Assembly: GCF_018717645.1 (NCBI RefSeq) | Contig: NZ_JAFLHG010000010.1 | Coordinates: forward strand, 82,648-146,647 | Length of the DNA stretch: 64,000 nucleotides | Reading direction: 5' to 3' | Origin: Microbacterium flavum | GTDB lineage: Bacteria; Actinomycetota; Actinomycetes; Actinomycetales; Microbacteriaceae | Shown: one piece after another, positions 8,507-21,565 of the stretch | Layout of the letters: every line of letters begins with the position of its first letter | How positions within the stretch are numbered: position 1 is the first letter of the stretch | Notes under the pieces: generated by a model | The model's database searches: none | Seen by the model: the letters and a program-made list of their open reading frames with translations, nothing else | Told to the model about the DNA's origin: nothing | Program-made: the position numbers and the translations under genes

Positions 8507-10461
8507 ACTCTAGTGGACGCCTCGCCCGCCTCCTCGGCGGCGGGCTGGTCGAACTGCGCATTGTAGAGCCGCCAGTATGCCCCGCGGACGGCGAGGAGCT
8601 CGTCGTGGGTGCCCTGTTCGACGATCGCACCGGCCTCCATCACGAGAATGAGGTCGGCATCGCGGATCGTCGAGAGCCGATGCGCGATGACGAACGAGGT
8701 GCGGTCGCGACGGAGCCGCGACATCGCGCGCTGGATGAGCAGCTCGGTACGCGTGTCGACCGAGCTCGTGGCCTCGTCGAGGATGAGGATGCGCGGATCC
8801 GACAGGAAGGCGCGCGCGATCGTCACGAGCTGGCGCTCCCCCACCGACAGGTTCGTCGCCTCATCGTCGAGGACGGTGTCGTAGCCGTCCGGGAGCGCAT
8901 GCACGAACCGGTCGACGTACGCCGCGGTCGCCGCCTCCACGATCTCCTCCTCGGTCGCCTCCGGGCGCCCGTACGCGATGTTCTCCCGGATCGTGCCGGC
9001 GAACAGCCACGTGTCCTGCAGGACCATCCCGGTCCGTCGGCGCAGGTCGTCGCGGGTCATGAGGCGGGTGTCGAGGCCGTCCAGCGAGATGACCCCGGCA
9101 TCCACGTCGTAGAACCGCATGACGAGGTTGACGAGCGTCGTCTTCCCCGCTCCGGTCGGGCCGACGATCGCGACCGTGGACCCCGGGGCGGCGTGGAGGG
9201 AGAGGTCGTCGATGAGCGGAGTGTCCGGGGTGTAGCGGAACGCCACCTCGCGGAAGGAGAGGTCGGCGGCATCCGGCGGCACCGTCCGGGCCGGATCCGC
9301 GTCGGGGCTCTGCTCCTCTTCGTCGAGGAGCTCGAACACGCGCTCTGCGCTCGCCACTCCCGACTGCAGCAGGTTCGCCATCGAGCCGAGCTGGCTGAGC
9401 GGCTGCGTGAACTGGCGCGAGTACTGGATGAACGCCTGCACGTCGCCGATCGACATGAGGCCGCCCGCGACCTGCAGGCCGCCCACGACGGCGATCGCGA
9501 CGTAGACGAGGTTCCCGATGAACATCATGGCGGGCATGATGATGCCCGAGAGGAACTGGGCGCCGAAACTCGCGCGGTACACCTCCGCGTTCTCCGCCGC
9601 GAAATCCTTCTCCACCTCGCGCTGGTGTCCGAAGACCTTGACGATGTTGTGGCCCGAGAAGGTCTCCTCGACGCGCGCGTTCAGGATGCCCGTCGCCTTC
9701 CACTGCGCGACGAAGAGCTTCTGCGAGCGCTTCGCCACCGTGACGGTGACGACGATCGTGAGCGGGATGGTGACGAGCGCGATCACGGCGAGAAGCGGGG
9801 AGATGAGGAACATCATCACGAGCACGCCGATAACCGTGAGGAGGGAGACCACGACCTGGGAGAGCGTCTGCTGCATCGTCTGCCCGATGTTGTCGACATC
9901 GTTGGTCACGCGGCTGAGCAGTTCGCCGCGCTGAACCCGATCGAAATAGGACAGCGGCAGACGGTGGATCTTGTCCTCGACCCGCATGCGCAGCCGGTTC
10001 ATCGCGCGCTGCACGATCCCGTTGAGCAGCCGCGCCTGCAGCCATCCGAACAGGGCGGCGAACAGATAGACCCCGAGGACGGCGAGGATGACCATCCCCA
10101 GCCTCTCGAAGTCGATGCCGGCGCCCGGAACGAAGTCCATCGCCCCGAGCATGTCCGCCTGCTGCTGCTGGCCGCTCGCGACGAGCTGATCGACGACCTG
10201 CTGTTTCGTGGCGCCCGCCGGCACCTGCATCGAGATGAACCCCGCGAAGATGATGTTCGTGCCCTCGCCGAGGATCTTCGGCCCGGCCACGCTCAGCGCC
10301 ACCGAGATCACCCCGAACAGCAGGACCAGGACGAGCAGCGGCGTGTCGACCCGGAGCGTGCCGAGCAGTCGCTTCGCGCTCGGCCCGAAGTTCTGCGCCT
10401 TCGCGCCCGGAGCCATTCCGCGCGCCGGGCCCCGCCCCATCGGGCCGTGCCCGCCGCTCAT
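8503..10461 (-). CDS. ABC exporter half-transporter, catalytically complete NBD
   Basis: Fused membrane/ATPase half-transporter (652 aa) of the MDR-type exporter family, with six predicted helices followed by a nucleotide-binding domain. Walker A is VGPTGAGKTTL, Walker B is ILILDEATSSVD with the catalytic Glu, and the switch His is present (IAHRLST). The signature is degenerate: LSVGERQ instead of LSGGQ. It starts at ATG 10461 and overlaps the upstream half-transporter by ATGA. The two halves complement each other, which points to a heterodimer. Exported substrate is unknown. Confidence 0.9.
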   Translation of the reverse strand: MSGGHGPMGRGPARGMAPGAKAQNFGPSAKRLLGTLRVDTPLLVLVLLFGVISVALSVAGPKILGEGTNIIFAGFISMQVPAGATKQQVVDQLVASGQQQQADMLGAMDFVPGAGIDFERLGMVILAVLGVYLFAALFGWLQARLLNGIVQRAMNRLRMRVEDKIHRLPLSYFDRVQRGELLSRVTNDVDNIGQTMQQTLSQVVVSLLTVIGVLVMMFLISPLLAVIALVTIPLTIVVTVTVAKRSQKLFVAQWKATGILNARVEETFSGHNIVKVFGHQREVEKDFAAENAEVYRASFGAQFLSGIIMPAMMFIGNLVYVAIAVVGGLQVAGGLMSIGDVQAFIQYSRQFTQPLSQLGSMANLLQSGVASAERVFELLDEEEQSPDADPARTVPPDAADLSFREVAFRYTPDTPLIDDLSLHAAPGSTVAIVGPTGAGKTTLVNLVMRFYDVDAGVISLDGLDTRLMTRDDLRRRTGMVLQDTWLFAGTIRENIAYGRPEATEEEIVEAATAAYVDRFVHALPDGYDTVLDDEATNLSVGERQLVTIARAFLSDPRILILDEATSSVDTRTELLIQRAMSRLRRDRTSFVIAHRLSTIRDADLILVMEAGAIVEQGTHDELLAVRGAYWRLYNAQFDQPAAEEAGEASTRV

Positions 10462-12191
10462 GCCGCCTCCTGAGCCGAGAGCTGCGAATCGACGATCTCG
10501 CGATACGTCTCCGAGCTCTTCAGGAGCTCCTCGTGGGTCCCGCGGCCGACCATCCGACCGTGCTCGAGCACGATGATCTGGTCTGCGTGCTGCACGGTCG
10601 ACACCCGCTGGGCGACGATGATGCGGGTCTCCGCCGGCAGGTCCCGATCCAGCGCGCGCCGCAGGGCCGCATCCGTCTTCAGGTCGAGCGCCGAGAAGGA
10701 GTCGTCGAACACGAAGATCTCGGGCTGCTTGACGAGAGCCCGCGCGATCGCCAGGCGCTGCCGCTGTCCCCCGGACACGTTCGTTCCCCCCTGTGCGATC
10801 TGCGCGTCCAGGCTGCCCTCGAGCCCGCGGACGAACTCGGATGCCTGGGCGATGTCGAGAGCCCGCCACAGATCGGCGTCGGTCGCCTCGCGGTCGCCGT
10901 AGCGCAGGTTGGAGGCGACGGTGCCGGCGAACAGGAACGCGCGCTGGGGCACGAGCCCGATCCGCGCCCACAGCCGGTCGGGGTCCACGTCGCGGACATC
11001 CACGCCGTCGACGCGGACCACCCCCGCGGTGACGTCGAACAGGCGCGCGATGAGCCCGACGAGCGTCGTCTTGCCCGAGCCGGTCGACCCGATGATGGCG
11101 GTCGTCGTGCCGGGCTCGGCCGTGAAGGTGATGTCGTGGAGGACGGCGTCATCGGCGCCCGGGTAGGTGAAGGACACGTGGTCGAACTCCACGCGTCCGG
11201 GGCCCGCCGGCGCGTCCACACTTTGGAGCGGGGCCTGCACGGACGGTTCGGTCTCGAGCACCGCGCCGATCCGATCGGCGCAGACCGCGGCGCGCGGAAT
11301 CATCACGAACATGAACGTCGCCATCATGACGCCCATCAGGATCTGCATGAGGTAGTTCAGGAACGCGAACAGGGTGCCGATCTGGACGCCGTGGTCCTGC
11401 ACCTGACTCGCGCCGAACCAGATGACCGCGGCGGACGAGAGGTTCATGACGAGCATCACGACCGGGAACATCAGCGCCATGAGGTTGCCGGCGCGCAGCG
11501 CCGTCTCCATGACATCGCCGCTCGCGCGTCCGAACCGGTGCCGCTCCTCGTCCTCGCGGACGAAGGCGCGGATGACGCGGATGCCGGTGAGCTGCTCGCG
11601 CAGGATCTGATTGAGGCGGTCGATACGGGCCTGCATGCGGGTGAAGGCCGGCACCATCCGCACCACGATGAGCGATACCACGAGGAGCAGGACCGGGATC
11701 GCGACGAGCATGAGCCAGGACAGCCCGGCATCCTGGCGCACCGCCATGATGATGCCGCCGATCGCGAGCATGGGGGCGGAGACCATCACCGTCGCCGACA
11801 TCTGGACGAGCATCTGCACCTGCTGCACGTCGTTCGTGTTGCGGGTGATCAGCGAGGGCGCGCCGAACTGGCCCACCTCCCGCTGGGAGAACGCCACCAC
11901 CCGATGGAAGATGTCACCGCGCAGCCGGGCACCGAGGCCCATGGCGAGCCGCGAGCCGAAATAGACGGCGACGAGCGCGCACACGACCTGCACGAGGCTC
12001 ACGGCGAGCATCGTCCCGCCGGTGCTCCAGATGTAGGGGATGTCCCCGCGGATGACCCCGGTGTCGATGATGTCCGCGTTGAGGGTCGGCAGCGCGAGCG
12101 AGGCGATCGACTGCCCGAGCTGGAACACGACCACCAGCGCGAGGAGCGGCCACGCAGGAGCGAGATAGCGTCCGAGGATCCTGCCGAGCAT
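10458..12191 (-). CDS. ABC exporter half-transporter, degenerate NBD
   Basis: Partner half-transporter of 577 aa with the same TMD-NBD order. Walker A is IIGSTGSGKTTL and the signature is canonical (VSGGQRQ). The catalytic Glu after Walker B is replaced by Asp (FVFDDSFSALD) and the switch His by Gln (VAQRVST). These three asymmetries are what heterodimeric exporters such as TM287/288 and BmrCD show in the subunit that carries the degenerate ATP site. Its stop overlaps the start of the second subunit, so both are probably made in equal amounts. Confidence 0.9.
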   Translation of the reverse strand: MLGRILGRYLAPAWPLLALVVVFQLGQSIASLALPTLNADIIDTGVIRGDIPYIWSTGGTMLAVSLVQVVCALVAVYFGSRLAMGLGARLRGDIFHRVVAFSQREVGQFGAPSLITRNTNDVQQVQMLVQMSATVMVSAPMLAIGGIIMAVRQDAGLSWLMLVAIPVLLLVVSLIVVRMVPAFTRMQARIDRLNQILREQLTGIRVIRAFVREDEERHRFGRASGDVMETALRAGNLMALMFPVVMLVMNLSSAAVIWFGASQVQDHGVQIGTLFAFLNYLMQILMGVMMATFMFVMIPRAAVCADRIGAVLETEPSVQAPLQSVDAPAGPGRVEFDHVSFTYPGADDAVLHDITFTAEPGTTTAIIGSTGSGKTTLVGLIARLFDVTAGVVRVDGVDVRDVDPDRLWARIGLVPQRAFLFAGTVASNLRYGDREATDADLWRALDIAQASEFVRGLEGSLDAQIAQGGTNVSGGQRQRLAIARALVKQPEIFVFDDSFSALDLKTDAALRRALDRDLPAETRIIVAQRVSTVQHADQIIVLEHGRMVGRGTHEELLKSSETYREIVDSQLSAQEAA

Positions 12192-12296
12192 GCGCGCGCC
12201 TTCCCGCGCCGGGAGCGATCCGGGCGCGGATCGACGCTACGCCTGCGCGGGCGACCGGATCAAGTCGGTCACCGTCCGCCGTATCGGCGCGGCGCG

Positions 12297-13079
12297 TCAG
12301 ATGCGGGGCGCGTCACCGTCCGGAGCGGGCGGGGCGGGCGGCGTGACCGGGGGCTGCGCCGCGGGCGGAGCAGGCGGCGTGACCGGGGGCTGCGCCGCGG
12401 GCGGAGCGGCCGGCGTGACCGGGGGCTGCGCCGCGGGCGGCGTGACCGGAGGCTGCCAGGCGGGCGGAGCGCTCTGCGGCGGCGCGGGCGGGGGCTGGTA
12501 CCCGGGCGCCTGGCCGGGGTTCTGATACCCCGGAGCCTGATAGCCCGGCGCACCGTAGGGAGCGGCGTACCCCGGCGACTGCTGCGGGATGCCCTGCCAC
12601 ACGGTGCGATCGGCGAAGAATCCGTTCCCCGCCCACGGCGCGGGCGGGATGGCGGGGTTCCAGCGCGATCCGTCGAACGCGTTGATGCCCATCCAGACGA
12701 TCGAGAGGAAGACGTAGAGGATGACCCAGGGGGTCTCCTTCTGCAGCTTGAGACCGACGCGCCATGCGGCCAGGGCCCCCACCGCGAGGGGAAGGAGCGA
12801 GACGATCGCGTTCAGCACGGGCACGGCGCCGAGAAGCGCGGCGGCCGCGATCGCGATCAGCATCACCCAGGGGCTGACGTCACCGAGCTTGGAGAACACG
12901 AGAAGGTTGTAGAACGGCACCCAGGCCCGCCAGCGGCCCTGCACCCCCGCCTTGTCGAAGATCTTCATCAGGAACCACGAGCCGATCACGTAACCCGCGA
13001 TCGCCACGAGGAAGATGAAGAAGCCGAATGCCGCGACGAGCGCGAAGTATCCGCCGTCGCCGTATCCGTAATCGTCCAT
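12297..13079 (-). CDS. DUF5684-like membrane protein with Pro/Gln-rich C-terminal repeats
   Basis: Protein of 260 aa with about four to five hydrophobic segments in residues 8-150 and a motif (FDKAGVQGRWRAWVPFYN) typical of DUF5684-like signal-peptidase-neighbour proteins. The C-terminal third is low-complexity: PGYxxPG repeats followed by PPxAQPPVTPP repeats. ATG 13079 is preceded by GGAAAGG at a good distance, which decides the start over an upstream in-frame codon. Function unknown. Confidence 0.7.
   Translation of the reverse strand: MDDYGYGDGGYFALVAAFGFFIFLVAIAGYVIGSWFLMKIFDKAGVQGRWRAWVPFYNLLVFSKLGDVSPWVMLIAIAAAALLGAVPVLNAIVSLLPLAVGALAAWRVGLKLQKETPWVILYVFLSIVWMGINAFDGSRWNPAIPPAPWAGNGFFADRTVWQGIPQQSPGYAAPYGAPGYQAPGYQNPGQAPGYQPPPAPPQSAPPAWQPPVTPPAAQPPVTPAAPPAAQPPVTPPAPPAAQPPVTPPAPPAPDGDAPRI
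12341..12475. repeat. 36-bp in-frame tandem repeat encoding PPVTPPxAxPPAAQ units
   Basis: Units start at 12341, 12377, 12413 and 12440 (periods 36, 36 and 27 bp, all multiples of three). The unit boundaries keep the reading frame, so copy number can change without breaking the gene. Confidence 0.85.
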
Positions 13080-13267
13080 GATCAGCCTTTCCAGAAGGGA
13101 TGTCCCGCGCACTGGCACCGACGATCAGGCGGTGTCCGACGGGATCCGATCCCGTTCGATCACATCGTAGAGCCGCGCGCCCTCTCCCAGCCAGAGGCGC
13201 CCGATTGCTCGCGTGTCGGGGCGCAGGGTCGCTAGCCTGGCGGCAGACATCCGCTGAGAGGACCCCC

Positions 13268-13789
13268 ATGACCGATCCGTCGACGCCCGCTCCCCCGCCC
13301 CTCCCCGAGCGCCGCGCCGCCGACGTCGCCGCCTCCGCCGACGCCGCGGCGACGACGACGGGAGCCGAGGCGGGCGGTCAGGCCGGTCCGACCCCGGGCA
13401 TCGCGGGCGTGGACGACACGGGGGTGCGCCGGCTCACGGGAGACATCGACGACATCGGCCGCGGGTTCCTGGCCGCCCTGTTCGACATCACGTTCACGCG
13501 CTTCATCACGCGGCGCCTCGCGAGCGTGTTCTTCCTGGTGGGCCTCATCGCCATCGGCATCGCGTTCGTCTCGGCGTTCGTCGGCGGGATCATCCACGGC
13601 ATCGGGGCGCTCGGATGGAACCCGGGCGGCGGCATCGCCCTGATCCTCTCGACGGTGATCGTCGTGCCCGTGCTGGCGTTCTTCGCCGTGGTGCTGCTGC
13701 GCTTCGTCATCGAATCGGGCGTCGCGCTCGTCGCGATCGCGGAGAACACCGAGCGCACCGCGGAGAACACCCGCCGGGGCGGCGCCTGA
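13268..13789 (+). CDS. DUF4282 domain-containing membrane protein
   Basis: Small membrane protein (173 aa) with a disordered Ala/Pro/Asp-rich N-terminus of about 60 residues and two long hydrophobic segments in residues 85-155. The segments FFLVGLIAIGIAFVSAFVGG and ILSTVIVVPVLAFFAVVLLR, with the block RFVIESGVALVAIAENT, match the DUF4282 family. ATG 13268 has GAGAGG 7 nt upstream. It is divergent from the preceding membrane-protein gene across 188 bp and convergent with yaaA, 12 bp away. Function unknown. Confidence 0.75.
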   Translation: MTDPSTPAPPPLPERRAADVAASADAAATTTGAEAGGQAGPTPGIAGVDDTGVRRLTGDIDDIGRGFLAALFDITFTRFITRRLASVFFLVGLIAIGIAFVSAFVGGIIHGIGALGWNPGGGIALILSTVIVVPVLAFFAVVLLRFVIESGVALVAIAENTERTAENTRRGGA

Positions 13790-13801
13790 GGCGCGCCCGG
13801 T

Positions 13802-14551
13802 TCAGACGACCAGGTCGAGTTCGCCCGGGGCCCCGGCACGGACATCGAGCCCCGCTCCCCTCGCCCAGGCGACGAGGGCGGCGGCGGTCCCGATGCGCGG
13901 GCGTTCCTCCGCGAGCCGCCGCACGAGCGCTCCCTTGGCGTGCTTGTTGAAGTGGTTGAGGGCGCGCATGGGCCCCTGCTCAGACTCTGTCACGACGCGC
14001 AGGTAGGCTCCGCGGATGCCGGGAGGCACCGGTCCGAGCGCGGCGTAGGCCTCCGAGCGCAGATCGAGGATGAACCCGGGCGCACGCTCCCCGAGTGCGG
14101 CGCCCGCCGCATCCGCCCAGACACGCCGGAGGGGCGGCACGCCGGGGAGGGGCGTTCCGGCGGCGAGGCGATAGGCGGGGATCGCGTCGAGCGAGCCCAC
14201 CGGGCCGAACGGCGCCGACTGGATGAGGACGTGCGCGCCCAGCCAGCGCCGCGCGGTGGCGTCGAGCGTCGCGGCATCCAGCGCGTCGTACAGCACGCCG
14301 GTGTAGCGATCGACGGCGGGCATCGTCGGGGCGGTGCGCAGCACGGCGTTGTCGGCGATCTCGCCGCGCTGGCGCGCGGACAGCTTCAGCACCCGCGCCG
14401 CGACGTCCTCGTCGGCGCTGAGCGCGACGAGGGCATCGACGATCAGCTCGCGCTGGGGCGCGAGCTCGGGCAGCGCGAGCGCGCCGAGATCGAGCGGCCG
14501 GCGCCGCCCGCCGGCGCGCTTGGTCTCGCTCGGGGGCAACAGGATCAGCAC
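13802..14551 (-). CDS. yaaA: YaaA family peroxide stress protein
   Basis: Cytoplasmic protein of the YaaA/DUF328 family, linked in Escherichia coli to limiting iron-driven damage under hydrogen peroxide stress. Typical blocks are LILLPPSETK at the N-terminus, YTGVLYDALD, the HVLIQSAPFGPVGSLDAIPAYR segment (positions about 110-130) and FNKHAKGALVRRL. Two GTG codons are possible (14557 and 14551). GGAGG lies five bases before the second, and the second start gives the family's usual N-terminus, so 14551 is chosen. Confidence 0.85.
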   Translation of the reverse strand: MLILLPPSETKRAGGRRRPLDLGALALPELAPQRELIVDALVALSADEDVAARVLKLSARQRGEIADNAVLRTAPTMPAVDRYTGVLYDALDAATLDATARRWLGAHVLIQSAPFGPVGSLDAIPAYRLAAGTPLPGVPPLRRVWADAAGAALGERAPGFILDLRSEAYAALGPVPPGIRGAYLRVVTESEQGPMRALNHFNKHAKGALVRRLAEERPRIGTAAALVAWARGAGLDVRAGAPGELDLVV

Positions 14552-14568
14552 GGACACCTCCGGGACAG

Positions 14569-14631
14569 CGAGAAACCACCCCGCGCGCTGCGGACCGCCG
14601 GAGCGGTCTGTCGCGCGTGAGGTGGTTCTCG
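14569..14631 (-). terminator. long hairpin after the ATP synthase operon
   Basis: Immediately downstream of atpC lies a near-perfect inverted repeat with outer arms CGAGAAACCACC and GGTGGTTCTCG, extended by CGCGCG pairings and an inner GGACCGCC/GGCGGTC-type stem. It spans about 63 bp, lacks a T-run, and lies before yaaA on the same strand. Best read as a transcription terminator or mRNA 3'-end stabiliser. Confidence 0.7.
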
Positions 14632-14641
14632 GCGGGTCGGG

Positions 14642-14902
14642 TCAGGACTCGAGTGCGGCGTGGCCCGCGACGATGGTGAGCTCGTCACCCTCCATCGACA
14701 GGAAGCCGTCCTGGGCGCTCGCCACCACCTTGGAGCCGTCGGCCTGGGTGATGCGCACCTTGCCCTCGGCGAGGATCGCCAGCACGGGCTCGTGGCCGGT
14801 CATGAAGCCGATCTCGCCCTCGACGGTCTTCGCCACGACGAGGGATGCCTCGCCGTGCCAGACCTCCTCCTCCGCGGAGACGAGGGTGACGGTCAGCGCC
14901 AT
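14642..14902 (-). CDS. atpC: F1Fo ATP synthase epsilon subunit
   Basis: Epsilon subunit of the F1 central stalk (86 aa). Only the N-terminal beta-sandwich domain is present (LTVTLVSAEEEVWHGEAS, EGEIGFMTGHEPVLAIL). The C-terminal two-helix domain that acts as a regulatory arm in enteric epsilon is missing, as in many high-GC actinobacteria. One base separates its start from the atpD stop. Confidence 0.95.
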   Translation of the reverse strand: MALTVTLVSAEEEVWHGEASLVVAKTVEGEIGFMTGHEPVLAILAEGKVRITQADGSKVVASAQDGFLSMEGDELTIVAGHAALES

Positions 14903-14903
14903 G

Positions 14904-16391
<1,488 letters not shown>

Positions 16392-17309
16392 TTATTTGCC
16401 GGATGCCAGGGCGTCGGCGCCGCCGACGATCTCGGCGATCTGCTGAGTGATCTCGGCCTGACGCGCGTTGTTGCGCAGGCGGGTGTAGTCGGTGATGAGC
16501 TTGTCGGCGTTGTCGCTCGCGCTCTTCATCGCCTTCTGGGTCGCGGCGTGCTTGGCTGCCGAGGACTGCAGGAGCGCGTTGAACACGCGGCTCTGCACGT
16601 AGACCGGCAGCAGCGCATCGAGGACGACCTCGGGGCTCGGCTCGAACTCGTAGAGCGGGTACACCTGGCTGGGCCCGGCGCCTGCCGACTCCACGACCTC
16701 ATCGGCTTCGACGACCTCGAGGGGCAGCAGACGCACGGTCTGCGGCTCCTGGGTCATCATGCTGACGAAGCGATTGAAGACGAGGTGGATCTCGTCGACG
16801 CCGCCCTCCTCCTCGCCGCCGCGGTCATAGGCGTCCAGAAGGGCGCCCGCGATCTGCTCCGCGGTGTTGAAGTGAGGGGTGTCGGTGTCGCCGATCCACT
16901 CCCCCGCCGCCGCCATGCGGCGGAACTGGAAATAGCCCACCGCCTTGCGTCCGACGAGGAAGTACTCGACGTCCTTGCCCTGCGAGCGCAGCAGCTCGCC
17001 GAGCTGCATGCCCTCGCGGAGGATCTGCGAGTTGAACGCGCCGGCGAGCCCGCGGTCCGAGGCGAAGATGACGACCGCCGAGCGGCGGATCGTCTCACGC
17101 TCGGTCGTGAGCGGGTGCTGGATGTTCGAGTGCGTGGCCACGGCGGAGACGGCCCGCGTCACGGCTCGCGCGAAGGGCGAGGAGGCGCGCACGCGCGCCA
17201 TCGCCTTCTGGATGCGCGAAGCCGCGATGAGTTCCATCGCCTTCGTGATCTTCTTGGTCGTCTGAGCAGAAGAGATCTTCTGCTTGTAGACCCGGAGTTG
17301 TGCGCCCAT
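16392..17309 (-). CDS. atpG: F1Fo ATP synthase gamma subunit
   Basis: Rotor-shaft gamma subunit (305 aa). The N-terminal coiled-coil signature [20 protein letters not shown] and the C-terminal helix ([20 protein letters not shown], then [16 protein letters not shown]) pack in the alpha3beta3 core. A charged insertion around residues 180-190 ([10 protein letters not shown]) falls in the gamma loop region that varies in actinobacteria. Confidence 0.97.
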   Translation of the reverse strand: MGAQLRVYKQKISSAQTTKKITKAMELIAASRIQKAMARVRASSPFARAVTRAVSAVATHSNIQHPLTTERETIRRSAVVIFASDRGLAGAFNSQILREGMQLGELLRSQGKDVEYFLVGRKAVGYFQFRRMAAAGEWIGDTDTPHFNTAEQIAGALLDAYDRGGEEEGGVDEIHLVFNRFVSMMTQEPQTVRLLPLEVVEADEVVESAGAGPSQVYPLYEFEPSPEVVLDALLPVYVQSRVFNALLQSSAAKHAATQKAMKSASDNADKLITDYTRLRNNARQAEITQQIAEIVGGADALASGK

Positions 17310-17341
17310 GGATGTCCTGTATCAGAGGGGGATGCCCGGCC

Positions 17342-18982
<1,641 letters not shown>

Positions 18983-18997
18983 GGTGTTCCTTCTGTT

Positions 18998-19786
18998 CTA
19001 GCCAGCGAGGCGCTGGCGCAAGTCGTTGATTCGGGAGGAGACGGTCGCGTCGATGGCGTCGTCTCCGATCTCCACCCGCACGCCGCCGAGGACGGTCGGG
19101 TCGACGACGACGTTCAGGGTGACGTCGCTGCCGTACTTCGCGCCGAGCGCAGCCGCGAGGCGGCCCTGCTGCGCGGCATCCAGTGCATTTGCCACGCGGA
19201 CCGTCGCGACGGTCGAGCCGCGCTGGTCCGCCACGATCTTCAGCGCGCGACCGAGGAGCGAGCGCACACGCCGCTCGCGGGGCTGCTGCACGAGCTCCGA
19301 GACGATCAGCGTCGTCGCTTCGCTCGCGCGGCCGCTCAGCAGCGTCGAGACGAGGGCGCCCTTCGCGGACGCGTCGCCGAGACGGCTCCCGAGGGCGAGC
19401 TCGAGCTCCGCGTTGCCGCCGACCGCGCGGGAGAACTGGAACAGCTCCCCTTCGAGGTCCGTTCCCGTCGCCGCCATCGCCGCCGCGCGGATGGCGAGCT
19501 CCTCGATCCCGGAGACGAGGTCCTCCACGGAGGACCAGCGCTCGGCGGCCGCCGCAGCGAGAAGCTGGCGGGAGGTCTCACCGAAGCCGGCGAAGACCGT
19601 CCGCATGACCTGGGCACGCGCCGCGCCCGGCGCGCCCCATGAGGAGAGCGCGCCGCTCAGCTGCGCCGAGTCGGCGATCTCGCGCGCGGCCGTGAACAGC
19701 TCGCGGGCGACCTCGAGGTCGCTCACGTGGGCCGTCTTCAGCTCCGCGGTGGTCGTCGCCAGTGCGTGAGTGGTCGCGCTTCCCAT
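18998..19786 (-). CDS. atpH: F1Fo ATP synthase delta subunit
   Basis: Delta subunit of the peripheral stalk (262 aa), connecting subunit b to F1. The C-terminal domain is recognisable (VATVRVANALDAAQQGRLAA, then a segment with VVVDPTVLGGVRVEIGDD and the terminal LRQRL). At 262 aa it is longer than the roughly 180-aa enteric subunit but shorter than the mycobacterial b-delta fusion. Its ATG shares one base with the atpF stop (TAATG), so translation is coupled. Confidence 0.95.
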   Translation of the reverse strand: MGSATTHALATTTAELKTAHVSDLEVARELFTAAREIADSAQLSGALSSWGAPGAARAQVMRTVFAGFGETSRQLLAAAAAERWSSVEDLVSGIEELAIRAAAMAATGTDLEGELFQFSRAVGGNAELELALGSRLGDASAKGALVSTLLSGRASEATTLIVSELVQQPRERRVRSLLGRALKIVADQRGSTVATVRVANALDAAQQGRLAAALGAKYGSDVTLNVVVDPTVLGGVRVEIGDDAIDATVSSRINDLRQRLAG

Positions 19787-20322
19787 TACTTCGCCTTCTC
19801 GAGGTCGGCGAGGAAGCGGTCCACGACGCCCTTGGCCTTGGCGTCGTCGGAGAGGGTCTCGCCGATGACACCGCCGGCCAGGTCGAGGGCGAGCGTGCCG
19901 ACCTCGCTGCGCAGCGAGACGAGGGCCGACTGGCGCTCCGCCTCGATCTGCGAGTGGGCGCTGGCGGTGACGCGCGCGGCCTCGGTGGTCGCGGCATCCT
20001 TGGCCTCGGCGACGATCTTCTTGCCGTCCTCGCGGGCGGCGTCTCGGATCTCACCCGCCTCCTTGCGAGCCTCGGCGAGCTGCGCCGTGTACTCCTCGAG
20101 CGCGGCCTCGGCCTTGCGCTGGGCCTCGTCGGCCTTCGCGATGTTGCCCTCGATGGCCTCAGCCCGCTTGTCCAGCATGACCTTCATCTTGGGAAGAGCG
20201 ACCTTCCAGACGACGATCAGGATGATGACGAAGCAGACCGCCGACCAGATGATGTCATACCACGCGGGGATGAGCGGGTTGGGCGCTCCCTCTTCCGCGG
20301 CGTACGCGACAAGACTGTGCAT
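19786..20322 (-). CDS. atpF: F1Fo ATP synthase b subunit
   Basis: Peripheral-stalk b subunit (178 aa). One membrane helix (about residues 24-45, IIWSAVCFVIILIVVWKVAL) is followed by a long Ala/Glu/Lys-rich coiled coil. Start ATG 20322 is preceded by AAGGAGACAGG. It lies between atpE and atpH in the standard order. Confidence 0.96.
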   Translation of the reverse strand: MHSLVAYAAEEGAPNPLIPAWYDIIWSAVCFVIILIVVWKVALPKMKVMLDKRAEAIEGNIAKADEAQRKAEAALEEYTAQLAEARKEAGEIRDAAREDGKKIVAEAKDAATTEAARVTASAHSQIEAERQSALVSLRSEVGTLALDLAGGVIGETLSDDAKAKGVVDRFLADLEKAK

Positions 20323-20351
20323 CCTGTCTCCTTAAGACTGGTGGGGGGCGA

Positions 20352-21357
<1,006 letters not shown>

Positions 21358-21565
21358 ATCCGGGAAGAACTCATGGATCGAAGGCCCGTGGAACTCGCCG
21401 CCATCTTCAGCGGTCTTGGCGATCAGTGTCGCAGCGTGGGTAAACAGCGCAGACTCCAGCTTCGGGGCATCGGCATGGACCGAGGCGACGATGGTCGGTG
21501 AAAGTCGATGCGCACACAGTCCCCAGCGTTTTCACACCGCGGTCACGGGGCGCATGCACAGCCTA

